DNA of 64,000 bases from Paenibacillus sp. FSL K6-0276 (GCF_037977235.1 NZ_CP150276.1:2976001-3040000); one strand, 5' to 3'; counted from the stretch's first letter, positions 18,229 to 27,823 are shown. Notes: generated from the sequence alone by a model not told the origin. Made by a program: numbers and translations.

Positions 18229-18675
18229 TTACTTTTCAATAATGATACGATTCAGCTTAAGATTCACCGGGGCAGCAATTGTGTCACCCACAGGGCATTT
18301 GCTCTCTAGAAATTGTACGAATTGTTCGACCTTCTCGGCAGGCGATGGGGTCTTTATGTAGAATGTATAACGAATATCAGAATAACCGGGACGAACTTCA
18401 GAACGGTTGAAAAATCCATCAAGGTCCAGATCACCTTCAACGTCAACTCTGAAATCTTCAAGCTCTACCTCAAATCTAGGGGCATAGACTCGAGCCACAA
18501 TGGATTGGCAGGCGCCCAAAGAAGCAAGCAAAGCTTCGACAGGATTCATTCCTGTATCCGTTCCCCCAAGACTTTGTGGTTCGTCGATGACAAGATCGAA
18601 TTGTCTTGCTTTAGTAACGACCTTAACCCCATCTTGTAAATGGGCAGTTGCTTTGAAAGTTTGAACATTTGGCAT
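18229..18675 (-). CDS. OsmC-family peroxiredoxin-like protein
   Basis: 148 residues, complete OsmC/Ohr fold. The two redox cysteines are visible in SLGACQSIV (~residue 54) and ESKCPVGDTI (~residue 126), as in YhfA/OsmC members that reduce organic hydroperoxides using thiols. AAGGAG lies before the start. Ends with its own terminator; it is monocistronic on the minus strand, behind the cyclase gene. A second, less similar OsmC-like protein is encoded at 45527. Confidence 0.88.
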   Translation of the reverse strand: MPNVQTFKATAHLQDGVKVVTKARQFDLVIDEPQSLGGTDTGMNPVEALLASLGACQSIVARVYAPRFEVELEDFRVDVEGDLDLDGFFNRSEVRPGYSDIRYTFYIKTPSPAEKVEQFVQFLESKCPVGDTIAAPVNLKLNRIIIEK

Positions 18676-18869
18676 GTGTTTACACTCCTTCTTCTAGATA
18701 ACCCAAGTATGATTCGATATTTCAGCGTTGTTTAATTCATAGTAATTTTCTAGGAATTGTTTAGATTATAGTTCTATTCTTTATACCCTGTCAATACTTG
18801 ATTAGTATAATTTGGATTCTTACATCTTTATGAGTTGAGTTTTGATAAAAAGTAAGGGAGGTAGATAGA

Positions 18870-19550
18870 GTGTCAAATGAAATTGAACGCTACTTGAACT
18901 ATCCTTTGGTTAAAATACCAGGGGGAGAAATAGAATTAAGAGACGATAGAATAAAAAGCAATTGGAAAGTTGAATTAAGACCATTTCATCTTGCTCGATA
19001 TCCTGTAACGATGGAGCTTTACAACGCTATAACTAATAAATCATCAAAATCACCTGAAGAAAATCATAAACCAGTAGTTAACATTTCTTGGCATGATGCT
19101 ATTTCCTTTTGTAATCTGCTTTCACATAAAGCTGGATTGAAGGAAGCTTATGCTATAAGCAAAGATGGAGAACACATAATTTGTGATTGGGAAGTGGGTG
19201 GCTATCGACTTCCTTCGGAAGCTGAGTGGCAATATGCATGTAAAGCAGGGACTTCCGGTTATCAATATGGAGAGCTGGATAAGATTGCTTGGTATAATGA
19301 AAATTCAGATGGCGAACTCCATGCAGTAGGGACGAAAGAACCGAATGCATGGGGGCTTTATGATATGTTAGGGAATGTTTGGGAGTGGTGCTGGGATTTA
19401 TATGATGAACAAGTGTACGGTTCCTATCGAATTTTTCGAGGAGGTAGCTGGGCTGAAGAGGCTAGAGGCTGTGGAGCAACCTGTCGTCGTCGCAGCCATC
19501 CCACTTTTAGCGTGGATGATCTTGGATTCCGCCTCGCTCGATCTTTATAG
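18870..19550 (+). CDS. FGE/SUMF1-domain protein (formylglycine-generating enzyme family)
   Basis: 226 residues comprising essentially one FGE-sulfatase domain: VKIPGGEIELRDD at the N terminus, PVTMELYNAIT, VNISWHDAISFCNLLS, YRLPSEAEWQYACKAGT, WGLYDMLGNVWEWCWDLYD, IFRGGSW and the C-terminal LGFRLARS. True FGEs oxidise a sulfatase cysteine with two active-site cysteines near the C terminus; CGATCRRRS supplies two but not clearly in the catalytic spacing. No sulfatase gene lies nearby, so it may be one of the many SUMF1-fold proteins of other function. GTG start with AGGGAGGT 7 bases upstream. Confidence 0.85.
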   Translation: MSNEIERYLNYPLVKIPGGEIELRDDRIKSNWKVELRPFHLARYPVTMELYNAITNKSSKSPEENHKPVVNISWHDAISFCNLLSHKAGLKEAYAISKDGEHIICDWEVGGYRLPSEAEWQYACKAGTSGYQYGELDKIAWYNENSDGELHAVGTKEPNAWGLYDMLGNVWEWCWDLYDEQVYGSYRIFRGGSWAEEARGCGATCRRRSHPTFSVDDLGFRLARSL

Positions 19551-19582
19551 TATCAATAGACCATTCATTTACCGAAAAAACC

Positions 19583-19618
19583 AAAAGGGGCTGCGACTTT
19601 CTGCAACCTCTTTTTTTG
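19583..19618 (+). terminator. Intrinsic terminator
   Basis: AGGGGCTGC...GA pairs imperfectly with TCTGCAACCTC and is followed by seven T. Confidence 0.6.
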
Positions 19619-19746
19619 TGTATTTCCTCAAGGAAAAGAAACACATATCTATCAATATTGATTACCATACTTATACCGCTGTTAGCTACATTTGTACAAG
19701 TTGAAATCAAATGGATTATGACGACGTTTATAGAGTGAGAATAAAC

Positions 19747-19800
19747 TTGACAGACCCTATTCAAAACGTATACATAATCGTAACGAATACATATGTATAC
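19747..19800 (+). promoter_or_regulatory. Promoter with nested palindromic operators ahead of decayed exporter operon
   Basis: TTGACA (19747-19752) with a -10 near 19769-19776. GTATACAT (19768-19775) and ATGTATAC (19793-19800) form an exact inverted repeat over the -10 and start site; each arm contains the self-palindrome GTATAC, and TCGTAACGA lies between them. The geometry fits a repressor site for the regulator encoded just downstream. Confidence 0.6.
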
Positions 19801-19820
19801 AAATCGAAGGAGGGATAAAT

Positions 19821-20144
19821 ATGCGCGATGGACATTTCGGAAAGCGCGGTCATAGAGAAAACGGGGAACACAGAGATCGTGAACACATGAATAAACATGG
19901 GATGAAAGATTCTATGGATCAACCTAAAAGTGCTCAAACTTTTCGCCGCGGCAGGGCTATCGCATTCTTGGATAAGCTTATTGTGAATCGAACCACTTTA
20001 CACGCTTTGCCTCATAATCGTGAGATTCTGGGTGTGCCACAAGATTATGATGTTATTGGAGTATTTGGAATTGGATATCCGGAAGAAGTTCCAAATGCTA
20101 AGCCGAGAACACCTATTACTTCCAAAATCACTTATCTATCATAA
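19821..20144 (+). pseudogene. Chimeric ORF: regulator-like N terminus joined to a nitroreductase-like C terminus
   Basis: 107 codons with a perfect AAGGAGGG site. Residues 1-60 are His/Arg/Gly/Glu-rich, then AQTFRRGRAIAFLDKL, resembling small His-rich regulator-like proteins encoded before ABC exporters in Paenibacillus. From about residue 62 the sequence changes to HNREILGVPQDYDVIGVFGIGYPEE and PRTPI, which looks like the C-terminal end of a nitroreductase-family protein. A deletion probably fused two genes. Function of the chimera is doubtful. Confidence 0.6.
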
Positions 20145-20178
20145 AACAATAGGTCCTTCCAGAAATGAATGTAACGGA

Positions 20179-21578
20179 ATGTGGAAACTTAAGAATTATT
20201 TAAGGCCGAATTGGGTGTGGTCTGTGTTAGCACCACTTATGATGTTGGTCGAAGTGTCCATGGATCCACTACAGCCCACGCTAATGGCGAGCATTGTGGA
20301 TCATGGTATTATGACGAAAGATTTATCTCATATTTATTCGAACGGATTGACCATGCTTGGAGTGGCATTTATCGGTCTAATTGGTGGGGTGGGCTGCACC
20401 GTTTTTTCGAGCATCGCCTCTCTAAATTTTGGTAATGATTTACGGATTAGTCCTACGCTGACCCTTGTCGTTACCGTGCCACTACTGGTTGTAATATTGT
20501 ATGAAAATGCAGGTCAAATAAGATGGGGCAACACAGTATTACAGGAAAATCTATCGGGTATCCGTGTAGTCAAAGCATTCGTCCGTGCTAAGCATGAACA
20601 GAGATGATTTAATACAGCTAACAAGGATTACACAGAAACTGCGATAAAAGAGGTGCGCCTAATGTCGTTGAATATGCCGCTCATGATGCTTGTGCTATAT
20701 GCCAGTATTGTTGCAGTACTCTGGTTTGGGGGGCTGCAGAGCTGGAATGGCTCGCTGCCGGTCGGTCAGTTGATCGCCATTATTAACTACATAACCCAAC
20801 TGTTGATGTCAATTTTGATGTTGAGCAATATGCTCACATTCTTCTCGAGTGCAAAGGTCTCCGCCGATCGGGAGAATGAGGTGTTTTCCACTATCAGCGA
20901 GATTACAGACGTAGACTCCGCTAAAAAAGATTCCATACACAATGGTCGAATCGAATTTGACAACGTATCATTTTCTTATGGTTCTACGGATGATAACCTT
21001 GTGTTAGATGGCATCAATTTCACTGCCGAGCCAGGAGAAACAGTGGCCATACGCGGAGCCACCGGTGCTGGGAAATCTACTTTGGTCAGCCTCATTCCTC
21101 GGCTCTACGAAGTATCCTCTGGATCTATCACAATTGATGGCTCTGATACTCGCAAAATTGCTTTGGAAGATTTGCGTCGCAGGAGAGGATACGTTATGCA
21201 GCAATCTATTCTGTTCAGCAGCACAATCCGTGATAATATACGATATGGCAGACCGGAGGCTACGGATGAAGAAGTGGAACAAGCAGCGGATTTTGATTGC
21301 GCGGCGTTATTAATTCAGCCAACTATCCTAATCATGGACGACAGTACTAGCGCGCTCGATGTGGCGACAGAGTCGCGAATCCGGCAAATGTTAAAAAAGC
21401 GTCTTCGCAGCAGCACGATATTTTGATCGCCTATAGGCTCAGTACGATCCAGGGTGCTGATCACATACTCGTTATCCAGGGTGGAGGAATTGCCGAGCAA
21501 GGTAGTCATGAGCAACTTCTTGCGATGCAGGGCGCCTATCACGAGCTATACAATACCCAGTTCAAACGGGCGATTTAA
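20179..21578 (+). pseudogene. Decayed ABC multidrug exporter (TM-NBD half transporter)
   Basis: Begins MWKLKNYLRPNWVWSV. The transmembrane domain has an internal loss (after ASLNFGNDLR the text jumps to PTLTLVVTVPLLVV), an in-frame TGA at 20605-20607 inside KHEQR-stop-FNTANKDYTE, then continues to an ATPase domain: Walker A RGATGAGKSTL, a deletion that removes the LSGGQ signature (QAADFDCAALLIQPTILIMDD), Walker B, and a frameshift near 21425 before [15 protein letters not shown]. It ends at TAA 21576-21578. At least four lesions make it clearly nonfunctional. Confidence 0.85.
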
Positions 21579-21637
21579 ATGAACGTCCGTGTTGATGGCG
21601 ACAATTTCGATACGTTTCAAATTAAATAGGAGACAAT

Positions 21638-21666
21638 AAAACACTGACCTGGATCAGTGTTTTTTG
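21638..21666 (+). terminator. Intrinsic terminator after the exporter remnant
   Basis: AAAACACTGA pairs with TCAGTGTTTT around CCTGGA; a T run follows. Confidence 0.85.
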
Positions 21667-21755
21667 TTAGAGAGGGGATCACAGAAAATCGATTTGACCA
21701 CTGAAACGCGACATTGTATGCTACTACAAGATAATTTAGACAAGGAAGTGAGTAT

Positions 21756-24287
21756 GTGAGCCATTCCAGCTATGAACGGTTTGATACCGAAGGCAAATTG
21801 CCGTTTGATGTTTCTCTACATGGCGTCAACTATGTGCCGAATCATTGGCATATGAGTGTGGAGCTGATTTTTGTGCTGTCCGGTAATCTAGAGGTTTCGA
21901 CCGGAAACCGCCAATATAGGCTTAAGGAAGGGGATATGCTGCTCATTAACCAGTGTTACGTGCATGAAGTCATCGGCTTAGATCAGAATATCATCGCTAC
22001 CTTTCGAATTCCTATAACCTATCTTAAGCAGCATATTCACAATGTGGAGAAGATCAGCTTTGAATGTTATTCTGCCGAAGCAGGTCCCGAGAAGCAAAGC
22101 GGCATAGACACCATGCGTCAGCTCATGGCTGAAATGGTGCAGCTGAATTACAAAGGTGGAGAAGCTTATGAGCTGGAGATGGAGGCACGAATGCTAGGGT
22201 TGTTCTCCGTTTTGGTCAAGCAGTTCAAGAGGCCAGACTCCGGTGAAGCTATGAATGTAAAATATATGGAGCGGATGATGAACATCATCACTTATATAGA
22301 TGAGCACTATAAAGAGCCGGTGTCATTGCAGACAATAGCGGAACGCGAGTATTTGTCGGTGCCGTATTTGTCCAAGTTTTTTAGCGAGAACATCGGGGTG
22401 AATTTCCAAACCTACTTAACTAGCATTCGCTTAAAAAACACTGTTGAAGCCCTTCTGAGTCATCAAGAGCAGTCGCTTGCCGAGCTGGCGCTTCAGCATG
22501 GCTTTCCGAATGCAAAATCTTTTTATGCTGCATTCAAAAGCCGGTATCATATTACACCGCATGAGTACCGCAAAAAATATCGACCCCAGACTCATGCGAA
22601 ACAGGAAGGTTCTACTTCCGGCTACTTGGCATTTAATCAATCCAGTGCACTGGGCATTATTCGGCAATTCCTACGACGTAGTCAGTCGCTTCAGCTCGAA
22701 CCAGTTCATGCGGTTGTTCAGCTATCTGCGAGTATATCTTTAGACGGAACTCAGCGACCGATCCAGCATAGCTGGAAAAATATCATTACGATCAGCAAAG
22801 CAAACGAAGGACTTCAAAGCGATGTACAAGCCCAGTTGAAATATTTACAAGAGCGGTGTCCATTCCGCTATTTGCGTTTTCATGGGATATTTGATGATTC
22901 AATGATGGTGTACTGGGAGGATTATGAAGGGCAGGCACATTACAATTTCCGTTTTGTGGATCAGTTGTTTGATTATCTGTTATCTATCGGCTTGAAGCCT
23001 TTTATAGAACTTGGGTTTATACCTTTTGATCTCGCAGCAGACAGCAGTAAACAGGTGTTTTATGAAGAGAGTTATGTGAGTCTTCCTAAATCCATGGACC
23101 GTTGGTGTGAATTGGTGGATCGCTTTATTCGCCATTGTCTTAATCGGTATGGCCTTGAAGAGGTGGAAAGCTGGAAGTTTGAATTCTGGAATGAACCGGA
23201 GTATGGATTGTTCTGGTCTGCGACGCATGAAGAGTACAACGAAATGTATGCACGAACTTTCCATACCGTCAAAGCCGTTTCTCCGAACCTCTTGATTGGC
23301 GCTCCTGGTAGAATTATTACTTTAAACTCCAATGCGTTTTGTGAACAGTTTTTCACTTTCTGTAGAGAACGGGATTGTCTTCCGGATTTCATCCCTTTAC
23401 ATTTTTATCCTCATGAGAACATGGATAGTCTGCTCCATATAACTCAGGAACAAAAAGAAGTATCGAGTGAAATACAGTCATCCCCACTGGCGCTAGAGGG
23501 GTTTAGCAAGGTGTCACCAAACCCAGATTATTTGAAGGAATCGCTGGAGCGGGAGATCGGGCTGCTTGCTGAGTTGGGACTTAACGGACATGAACTATAT
23601 TTAACCGAATGGAATTCAACGGCATTTCATCGTGAACTGACCAATGATACATTATATAAGGCTGCATATATCGTAAAGAATGTAATCGAGAATCTTGACC
23701 GTATCAGTGGATTCGGATATTGGGTACTGAGTGACAACATTGAGGAATCGGCGGCTTCGTCCCGGATTTTTCACGGTGGGCTTGGACTCATGGCTCAGTA
23801 CGGGATTCCCAAAGCGGCTATGTATGCTTATGAACTGCTCGCCAAGCTGGGAGACCGGCTAGTCGCTCACGAAGAGGGATATATCGTGACGGCGGGGCGA
23901 GGGGGATATCAGATTTTAACTTACAATTATTGTCATTTTGATGATCTGTATGCGCTTGGAGATACATCGTTCATTACACCTACAAGCCGGTATAGCGGTT
24001 TCAAAAATGAAAGAATTCTTAAGATCGAGCTCACATTAACTGGATTACCATCCGGCAGGTATAAGCAAGTGACGCATACGATCAGCAGAGCGTATGGCAG
24101 CAGCTTTGATAAGTGGGTGGAGATGGGAGCTCCATCTGTTCTAACTGCAGAGGACACTGCTTATCTAAAGGCTGCCTCTCCCCCACGCAGACAGGTTCAG
24201 ATTCTAGAAGCAGGTGAAGAGCTTTCTACTGTCATGAGAGTGGAACCACATAGCGTGGAGCTCATAGAGCTGATTCCGTTGTTTTGA
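21756..24287 (+). CDS. AraC regulator fused to a GH39 (beta-xylosidase-like) domain
   Basis: 843 residues. ~1-140: cupin-type effector domain (HWHMSVELIFVLSG). ~170-275: two AraC helix-turn-helix motifs (SLQTIAEREYLSVPYLSKFF and a second ending YHITPHEYRKKYR). ~295-800: GH39-like barrel with acid/base Glu480 in EFWNEPEYG and nucleophile Glu618 in LYLTEWNST, both intact. The glycosidase half may sense or turn over a xyloside-like ligand. GTG start with AAGGA 9 bases upstream. The next genes downstream are a GH3 unit, a plausible target. Confidence 0.9.
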   Translation: MSHSSYERFDTEGKLPFDVSLHGVNYVPNHWHMSVELIFVLSGNLEVSTGNRQYRLKEGDMLLINQCYVHEVIGLDQNIIATFRIPITYLKQHIHNVEKISFECYSAEAGPEKQSGIDTMRQLMAEMVQLNYKGGEAYELEMEARMLGLFSVLVKQFKRPDSGEAMNVKYMERMMNIITYIDEHYKEPVSLQTIAEREYLSVPYLSKFFSENIGVNFQTYLTSIRLKNTVEALLSHQEQSLAELALQHGFPNAKSFYAAFKSRYHITPHEYRKKYRPQTHAKQEGSTSGYLAFNQSSALGIIRQFLRRSQSLQLEPVHAVVQLSASISLDGTQRPIQHSWKNIITISKANEGLQSDVQAQLKYLQERCPFRYLRFHGIFDDSMMVYWEDYEGQAHYNFRFVDQLFDYLLSIGLKPFIELGFIPFDLAADSSKQVFYEESYVSLPKSMDRWCELVDRFIRHCLNRYGLEEVESWKFEFWNEPEYGLFWSATHEEYNEMYARTFHTVKAVSPNLLIGAPGRIITLNSNAFCEQFFTFCRERDCLPDFIPLHFYPHENMDSLLHITQEQKEVSSEIQSSPLALEGFSKVSPNPDYLKESLEREIGLLAELGLNGHELYLTEWNSTAFHRELTNDTLYKAAYIVKNVIENLDRISGFGYWVLSDNIEESAASSRIFHGGLGLMAQYGIPKAAMYAYELLAKLGDRLVAHEEGYIVTAGRGGYQILTYNYCHFDDLYALGDTSFITPTSRYSGFKNERILKIELTLTGLPSGRYKQVTHTISRAYGSSFDKWVEMGAPSVLTAEDTAYLKAASPPRRQVQILEAGEELSTVMRVEPHSVELIELIPLF

Positions 24288-24328
24288 GAAAATGAGGCAT
24301 TTTTTATGATCTATCTTAATCATTAATG

Positions 24329-24343
24329 TTGAAACGCTTTCAA
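24329..24343. promoter_or_regulatory. 15-bp palindrome TTGAAA-CGC-TTTCAA
   Basis: Perfect 6-bp arms around a 3-base centre, downstream of the AraC-GH39 gene. It resembles a LacI/CcpA-type operator but is one base shorter than the cre consensus, so the binding protein is uncertain. Confidence 0.4.
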
Positions 24344-24375
24344 TTACATTAAAAATGAACCTAAAAGTGTATAAT

Positions 24376-24403
24376 AAACCACCTCTCATCCAAGGGGTGG
24401 TTT
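24376..24403 (+). terminator. Terminator hairpin after the AraC-GH39 gene
   Basis: AAACCACC (24376-24383) pairs with GGTGGTTT (24396-24403); a moderately T-rich tract follows. Confidence 0.55.
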
Positions 24404-24418
24404 ACTTTATAATTAATT

Positions 24419-24432
24419 AGTAAACGGTTTCT
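24419..24432 (+). promoter_or_regulatory. Candidate CcpA cre site
   Basis: AGTAAACGGTTTCT matches 12 of 14 positions of TGWAANCGNTNWCA, missing only the outermost base on each side. It lies 9 bases upstream of the Shine-Dalgarno of the next gene, consistent with catabolite repression of the GH3 unit. Confidence 0.5.
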
Positions 24433-24454
24433 AAAAGGGTGAGGAGGAATTACA

Positions 24455-24696
24455 ATGGCTGGAGCAACGATTAAAGGGCAGCCTCACACTCCTTTTGGCA
24501 GATTGGCATTGGGCATTCTGCTTGGTTACCGCTTGATGATGCTCCCGTGCTGTTAGGCATCGACTGCTGGACCTTCTTTTATATCTTCCTTGCCGTCTGT
24601 ACGATACTAGATATGCAGGGAGTGAAGCCACTTCTAAGAGAAGAGAGTCCAAACAGCCGAGCTGTCGGCCATCGAAGTCAAATCACAATAAGCTGA
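24455..24696 (+). pseudogene. Small frameshifted gene of unknown function before GH3
   Basis: GAGGAGG precedes ATG 24455. The first frame (MAGATIKGQPHTPFGRLALG) stops at about 24554; another frame continues smoothly as LPLDDAPVLLGIDCWTFFYI and FLAVCTILDMQGVKPLL to a TGA at 24694-24696. Joined by one frameshift they would make a ~80-residue protein with one hydrophobic segment. I do not recognise the family. It is upstream of and close to the GH3 gene, so it was probably part of the same operon. Confidence 0.5.
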
Positions 24697-24740
24697 ACTT
24701 GTCTAAGAAAGAGAACAAGAAAATAGTGGAGGGAAACCAA

Positions 24741-27017
24741 ATGAATCAGAGAGAGACTTTTAAAACCACCAAAAGCCTTCATAAAATATCTTACGTAAGC
24801 AATAAGGGCGGCCCAACCTTGGGCTTTTCTCCTGAATCTGGAGTGCAGATTCTCGAGCAGGACGGACTGTTCTTCAAGGATCTGAATCGAAATGGCATGT
24901 TGGATAAATATGAGGACTGGCGGTTGTCGCCGGAAGAGCGGGCCGAGGATCTGGCTTCACAGATGAGTGTTGAACAAATTGCCGGACTCATGCTGTATAG
25001 CGGTCATCAATCCATTCCAGCACTCAGTAGCAGCTGGTTCTCAGGAACGTACAACGGTAAATCCTTTGAGGAGAGCGGTGCAAAGCCGTGGGAGCTAACC
25101 GACGAGCAGTTGGCATTTCTGGCACAGGACCATCTGAGACATATTCTGGTTACCACAGTGGAGAGTCCAGAAATAGCCGCCCTGTGGAACAATCAGGTAC
25201 AGGCATTTGCAGAAGGAACCGATCTAGGTATTCCAGCTAACAACAGCTCCGACCCGCGCCACGGCTCAGATTCAAGCTCGGAGTTCAATGCCGGTGCCGG
25301 TGGAGAAATCTCTATGTGGCCGGAGACGCTTGGCCTGGCGGCAACCTTCGATCCAAAGATCACATATCAGTTCGGGCAAATTGCCTCCCGTGAGTATCGT
25401 GCGCTCGGTTTAGGAACTGCGCTGTCCCCGCAAATCGATATTGCTACAGATCCGAGGTGGTTCCGTTTCAACGGCACATTTGGCGAAGATTCGAAGCTGT
25501 CTGCTGATATGGCTAGAGCTTATGTCGACGGCTTCCAGAACTCGGAAAATGACCGGGAGATTAACGAAGGCTGGGGATATGATAGTGTGAACGCTATGGT
25601 AAAACATTGGCCTGGCGGTGGTTCCGGTGAAGGCGGAAGGGATGCACATTATGGTTGCGGCAAATATGCCGTCTATCCTGGAGGTAACTTTGAAGAACAT
25701 CTTATTCCTTTTACAGAAGGAGCTTTCAAATTGGATGGTCCAACCAAGCAGGCTTCAGCGGTCATGCCATATTACACAATTTCCACAGATCAAGATAAAG
25801 TGAACGGGGAAAATGTCGGGAATTCCTATAGTTCTTATCTTATTACCGATCTGCTACGGGAAAAATACGGTTACGATGGCGTTGTATGCACTGATTGGCT
25901 TATTACAGCCGACGAATCAAATAGTAAGGATTCTTTTCTCAGTGGTAAGCCTTGGGGCGTAGAAGGTCTGTCCGTCGCGGAACGGCATTACAAGCTCTTA
26001 ATGGCAGGCGTTGACCAATTCGGCGGCAATAATGAGATTGAGCCTGTGCTTGAAGCTTACAAAATGGGAGTAGCTGAGCATGGAGAGGTGTGGATGCGGA
26101 GTCGTTTTGAACGGTCTGCTGTTCGGCTGCTGCTTAATATTTTCCGTCTGGGTCTCTTCGAGAACCCGTATTTGAATCCTGAGGAGAGCACGCAGATTGT
26201 TGGGAACCCGGAGTTTATGCAATCAGGCTATGAAGCGCAGCTGAAGTCGATCGTTCTGCTAAAGAACAAAAACCAAGTCTTGCCGTTGGCATCGAAACAA
26301 ACAGTATATATTCCGAAGCGTTACACTCCAGCAGGAAAGGATTGGATCGGCAATCCGACGCCAGAAAAAACGGAATATCCGGTGAACCTGGATGTTGTGT
26401 CTAAATATTACCATGTCACAAATCAGCCGGAAGAGGCAGACTTTGCTCTTGTCTTCATTAGCAGTCCCAAATCGGGAGTAGGCTACAGCCAGGAAGATTC
26501 AGACCAAGGCGGAAATGGTTATGTGCCAATCAGCCTACAGTATCGACCGTACACTGCGGAGCATGCTCGGGAGCAGAGTTTAACCGGAGATGCGCGTGAT
26601 AACGATGTACTTAACCGTTCTTATAAGGGGAAAACCGTTGATACGCATAATGAGAGCGATCTGGATACTATTCTGGAAGCTCGCAAGCTGATGAAGGGCA
26701 AGCCGGTGGTTGTGTCGATGCTACTCTCCAACCCTTCGGTCGTTGCCGAATTTGAGGGAGAGGCAGATGCAATACTTGCTAACTTTGGTTTGCAGGATCA
26801 GGCACTTATGGAAGTATTAATAGGTGCGGAGGAGCCTTCCGGATTGCTCCCAGTACAAATGCCATCAGGCATGCAAACGGTAGAAGAGCAACTGGAAGAT
26901 GTGGCACATGACATGGAATGTCATGTGGATTCGGAAAGACATGTTTATGATTTTGCCTACGGAATGAATTGGAATGGTGTTATAGAGGATGAAAGAACTA
27001 AGAATTACCGTAAATAA
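24741..27017 (+). CDS. GH3 glycoside hydrolase (beta-glucosidase-like)
   Basis: 758 residues with canonical GH3 order: TIM barrel (~60-430), then alpha/beta sandwich (~470-740). Motifs: DPRHGSDSSSEFNAGAGG substrate loop, TYQFGQIASREYRALG, VKHWPGGGSGEGGRDAH, and nucleophile Asp385 in GVVCTDWLIT. A terminal Fn3 domain is absent. No signal peptide, so probably intracellular. ATG 24741 has GGAGGG 7 bases upstream and is preferred over 24699. With the cre-like site upstream and the AraC-GH39 gene as neighbour, a role in plant glycoside use is likely. Confidence 0.88.
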   Translation: MNQRETFKTTKSLHKISYVSNKGGPTLGFSPESGVQILEQDGLFFKDLNRNGMLDKYEDWRLSPEERAEDLASQMSVEQIAGLMLYSGHQSIPALSSSWFSGTYNGKSFEESGAKPWELTDEQLAFLAQDHLRHILVTTVESPEIAALWNNQVQAFAEGTDLGIPANNSSDPRHGSDSSSEFNAGAGGEISMWPETLGLAATFDPKITYQFGQIASREYRALGLGTALSPQIDIATDPRWFRFNGTFGEDSKLSADMARAYVDGFQNSENDREINEGWGYDSVNAMVKHWPGGGSGEGGRDAHYGCGKYAVYPGGNFEEHLIPFTEGAFKLDGPTKQASAVMPYYTISTDQDKVNGENVGNSYSSYLITDLLREKYGYDGVVCTDWLITADESNSKDSFLSGKPWGVEGLSVAERHYKLLMAGVDQFGGNNEIEPVLEAYKMGVAEHGEVWMRSRFERSAVRLLLNIFRLGLFENPYLNPEESTQIVGNPEFMQSGYEAQLKSIVLLKNKNQVLPLASKQTVYIPKRYTPAGKDWIGNPTPEKTEYPVNLDVVSKYYHVTNQPEEADFALVFISSPKSGVGYSQEDSDQGGNGYVPISLQYRPYTAEHAREQSLTGDARDNDVLNRSYKGKTVDTHNESDLDTILEARKLMKGKPVVVSMLLSNPSVVAEFEGEADAILANFGLQDQALMEVLIGAEEPSGLLPVQMPSGMQTVEEQLEDVAHDMECHVDSERHVYDFAYGMNWNGVIEDERTKNYRK

Positions 27018-27100
27018 GAACTGTCTGGAGACATTGTCGAAGACTTGCAAAAAACGGTTAAAGCTGCGTCTCAGTATCTATGAGATACCCTATTTGTAAA

Positions 27101-27138
27101 AAGCGCCGCCTGAGGAATCTGTCAGGCGGCGCTTTATA
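27101..27138 (+). terminator. Strong GC-rich terminator
   Basis: AAGCGCCGCCTGA (27101-27113) pairs exactly with TCAGGCGGCGCTT (27122-27134), a 13-bp stem. Confidence 0.85.
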
Positions 27139-27337
27139 TCGGTTTTCCGATGAGATTTCTACTCCTGACGTCTACAGGCCGAGGGCCATTCAGATCTCCT
27201 GTACTTTTTTACCTGGATGCCAGAGCTATAAATTCCTCCCTAACAACGTCCCAAGCTGCTCAGCCAAGACATGATGTGGCACAGGCTTCTCATTTCCACT
27301 ACTCCTGCATATGCCGAAGCAACAAAACTAATAATAA

Positions 27338-27779
27338 CCGAAAATTAGGATGGACCAAGAACTACATCTCAGAAGGAAGTAACAATAGAACAGAGGATCA
27401 TATCATTGAAGTACTTACAGAGCAGGTATCTGATGCTTATCTAGATCATTTAAGAAATCTTATGATCTCTTATATTTTCGGAGGCAAAGAGAGGTTAGAC
27501 TTTTCTCTAGTAGTGAAAAAGTTGAAACAATTTTTTTCAATTGATGCATTAATGCTAGAGGGTGGAGGCGTTTTAAATGGCTCCTTTTTAAATGAAGGAT
27601 TGATTGATGAACTGAATTTGGTATTAGTTTCAATTGCAGATGGAGCCTCTAGTTCTGTGACCATATTTGAAAATAGTGCTTCTCTGCAAAAACAACGATC
27701 TGCGAATTTCTTCTTAAAAAGTGTAGAAAAACTTGCTGATGATGGACTATGGATGAAATATGTAATCAAACGTGATTAA
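27338..27779 (+). pseudogene. N-terminally truncated RibD-C/dihydrofolate-reductase-family protein
   Basis: From about 27338 (KLGWTKNYISEG) the frame matches the RibD C-terminal/DHFR-like family: IIEVLTEQVSDAYLDHLR, SYIFGGKERLDF, DALMLEGGGVLNGSFLNEG and LIDELNLVLVSIADG, running to the natural C terminus. The N-terminal strand carrying the SxDG motif and NADPH-binding start is missing; the sequence ahead is unrelated and lacks a ribosome binding site. A decayed remnant. Confidence 0.7.
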
Positions 27780-27823
27780 AACTGAGTTTTCAAAACAAGC
27801 TGTCCCCCAAAAAAATATTAGAA

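Noticed and set aside
24329..24343. TTGAAACGCTTTCAA as a true cre site
   Set aside because: It is one base shorter than the cre spacing (TGAAA-CG-CTTTCA), so it is listed only as an unassigned palindrome.
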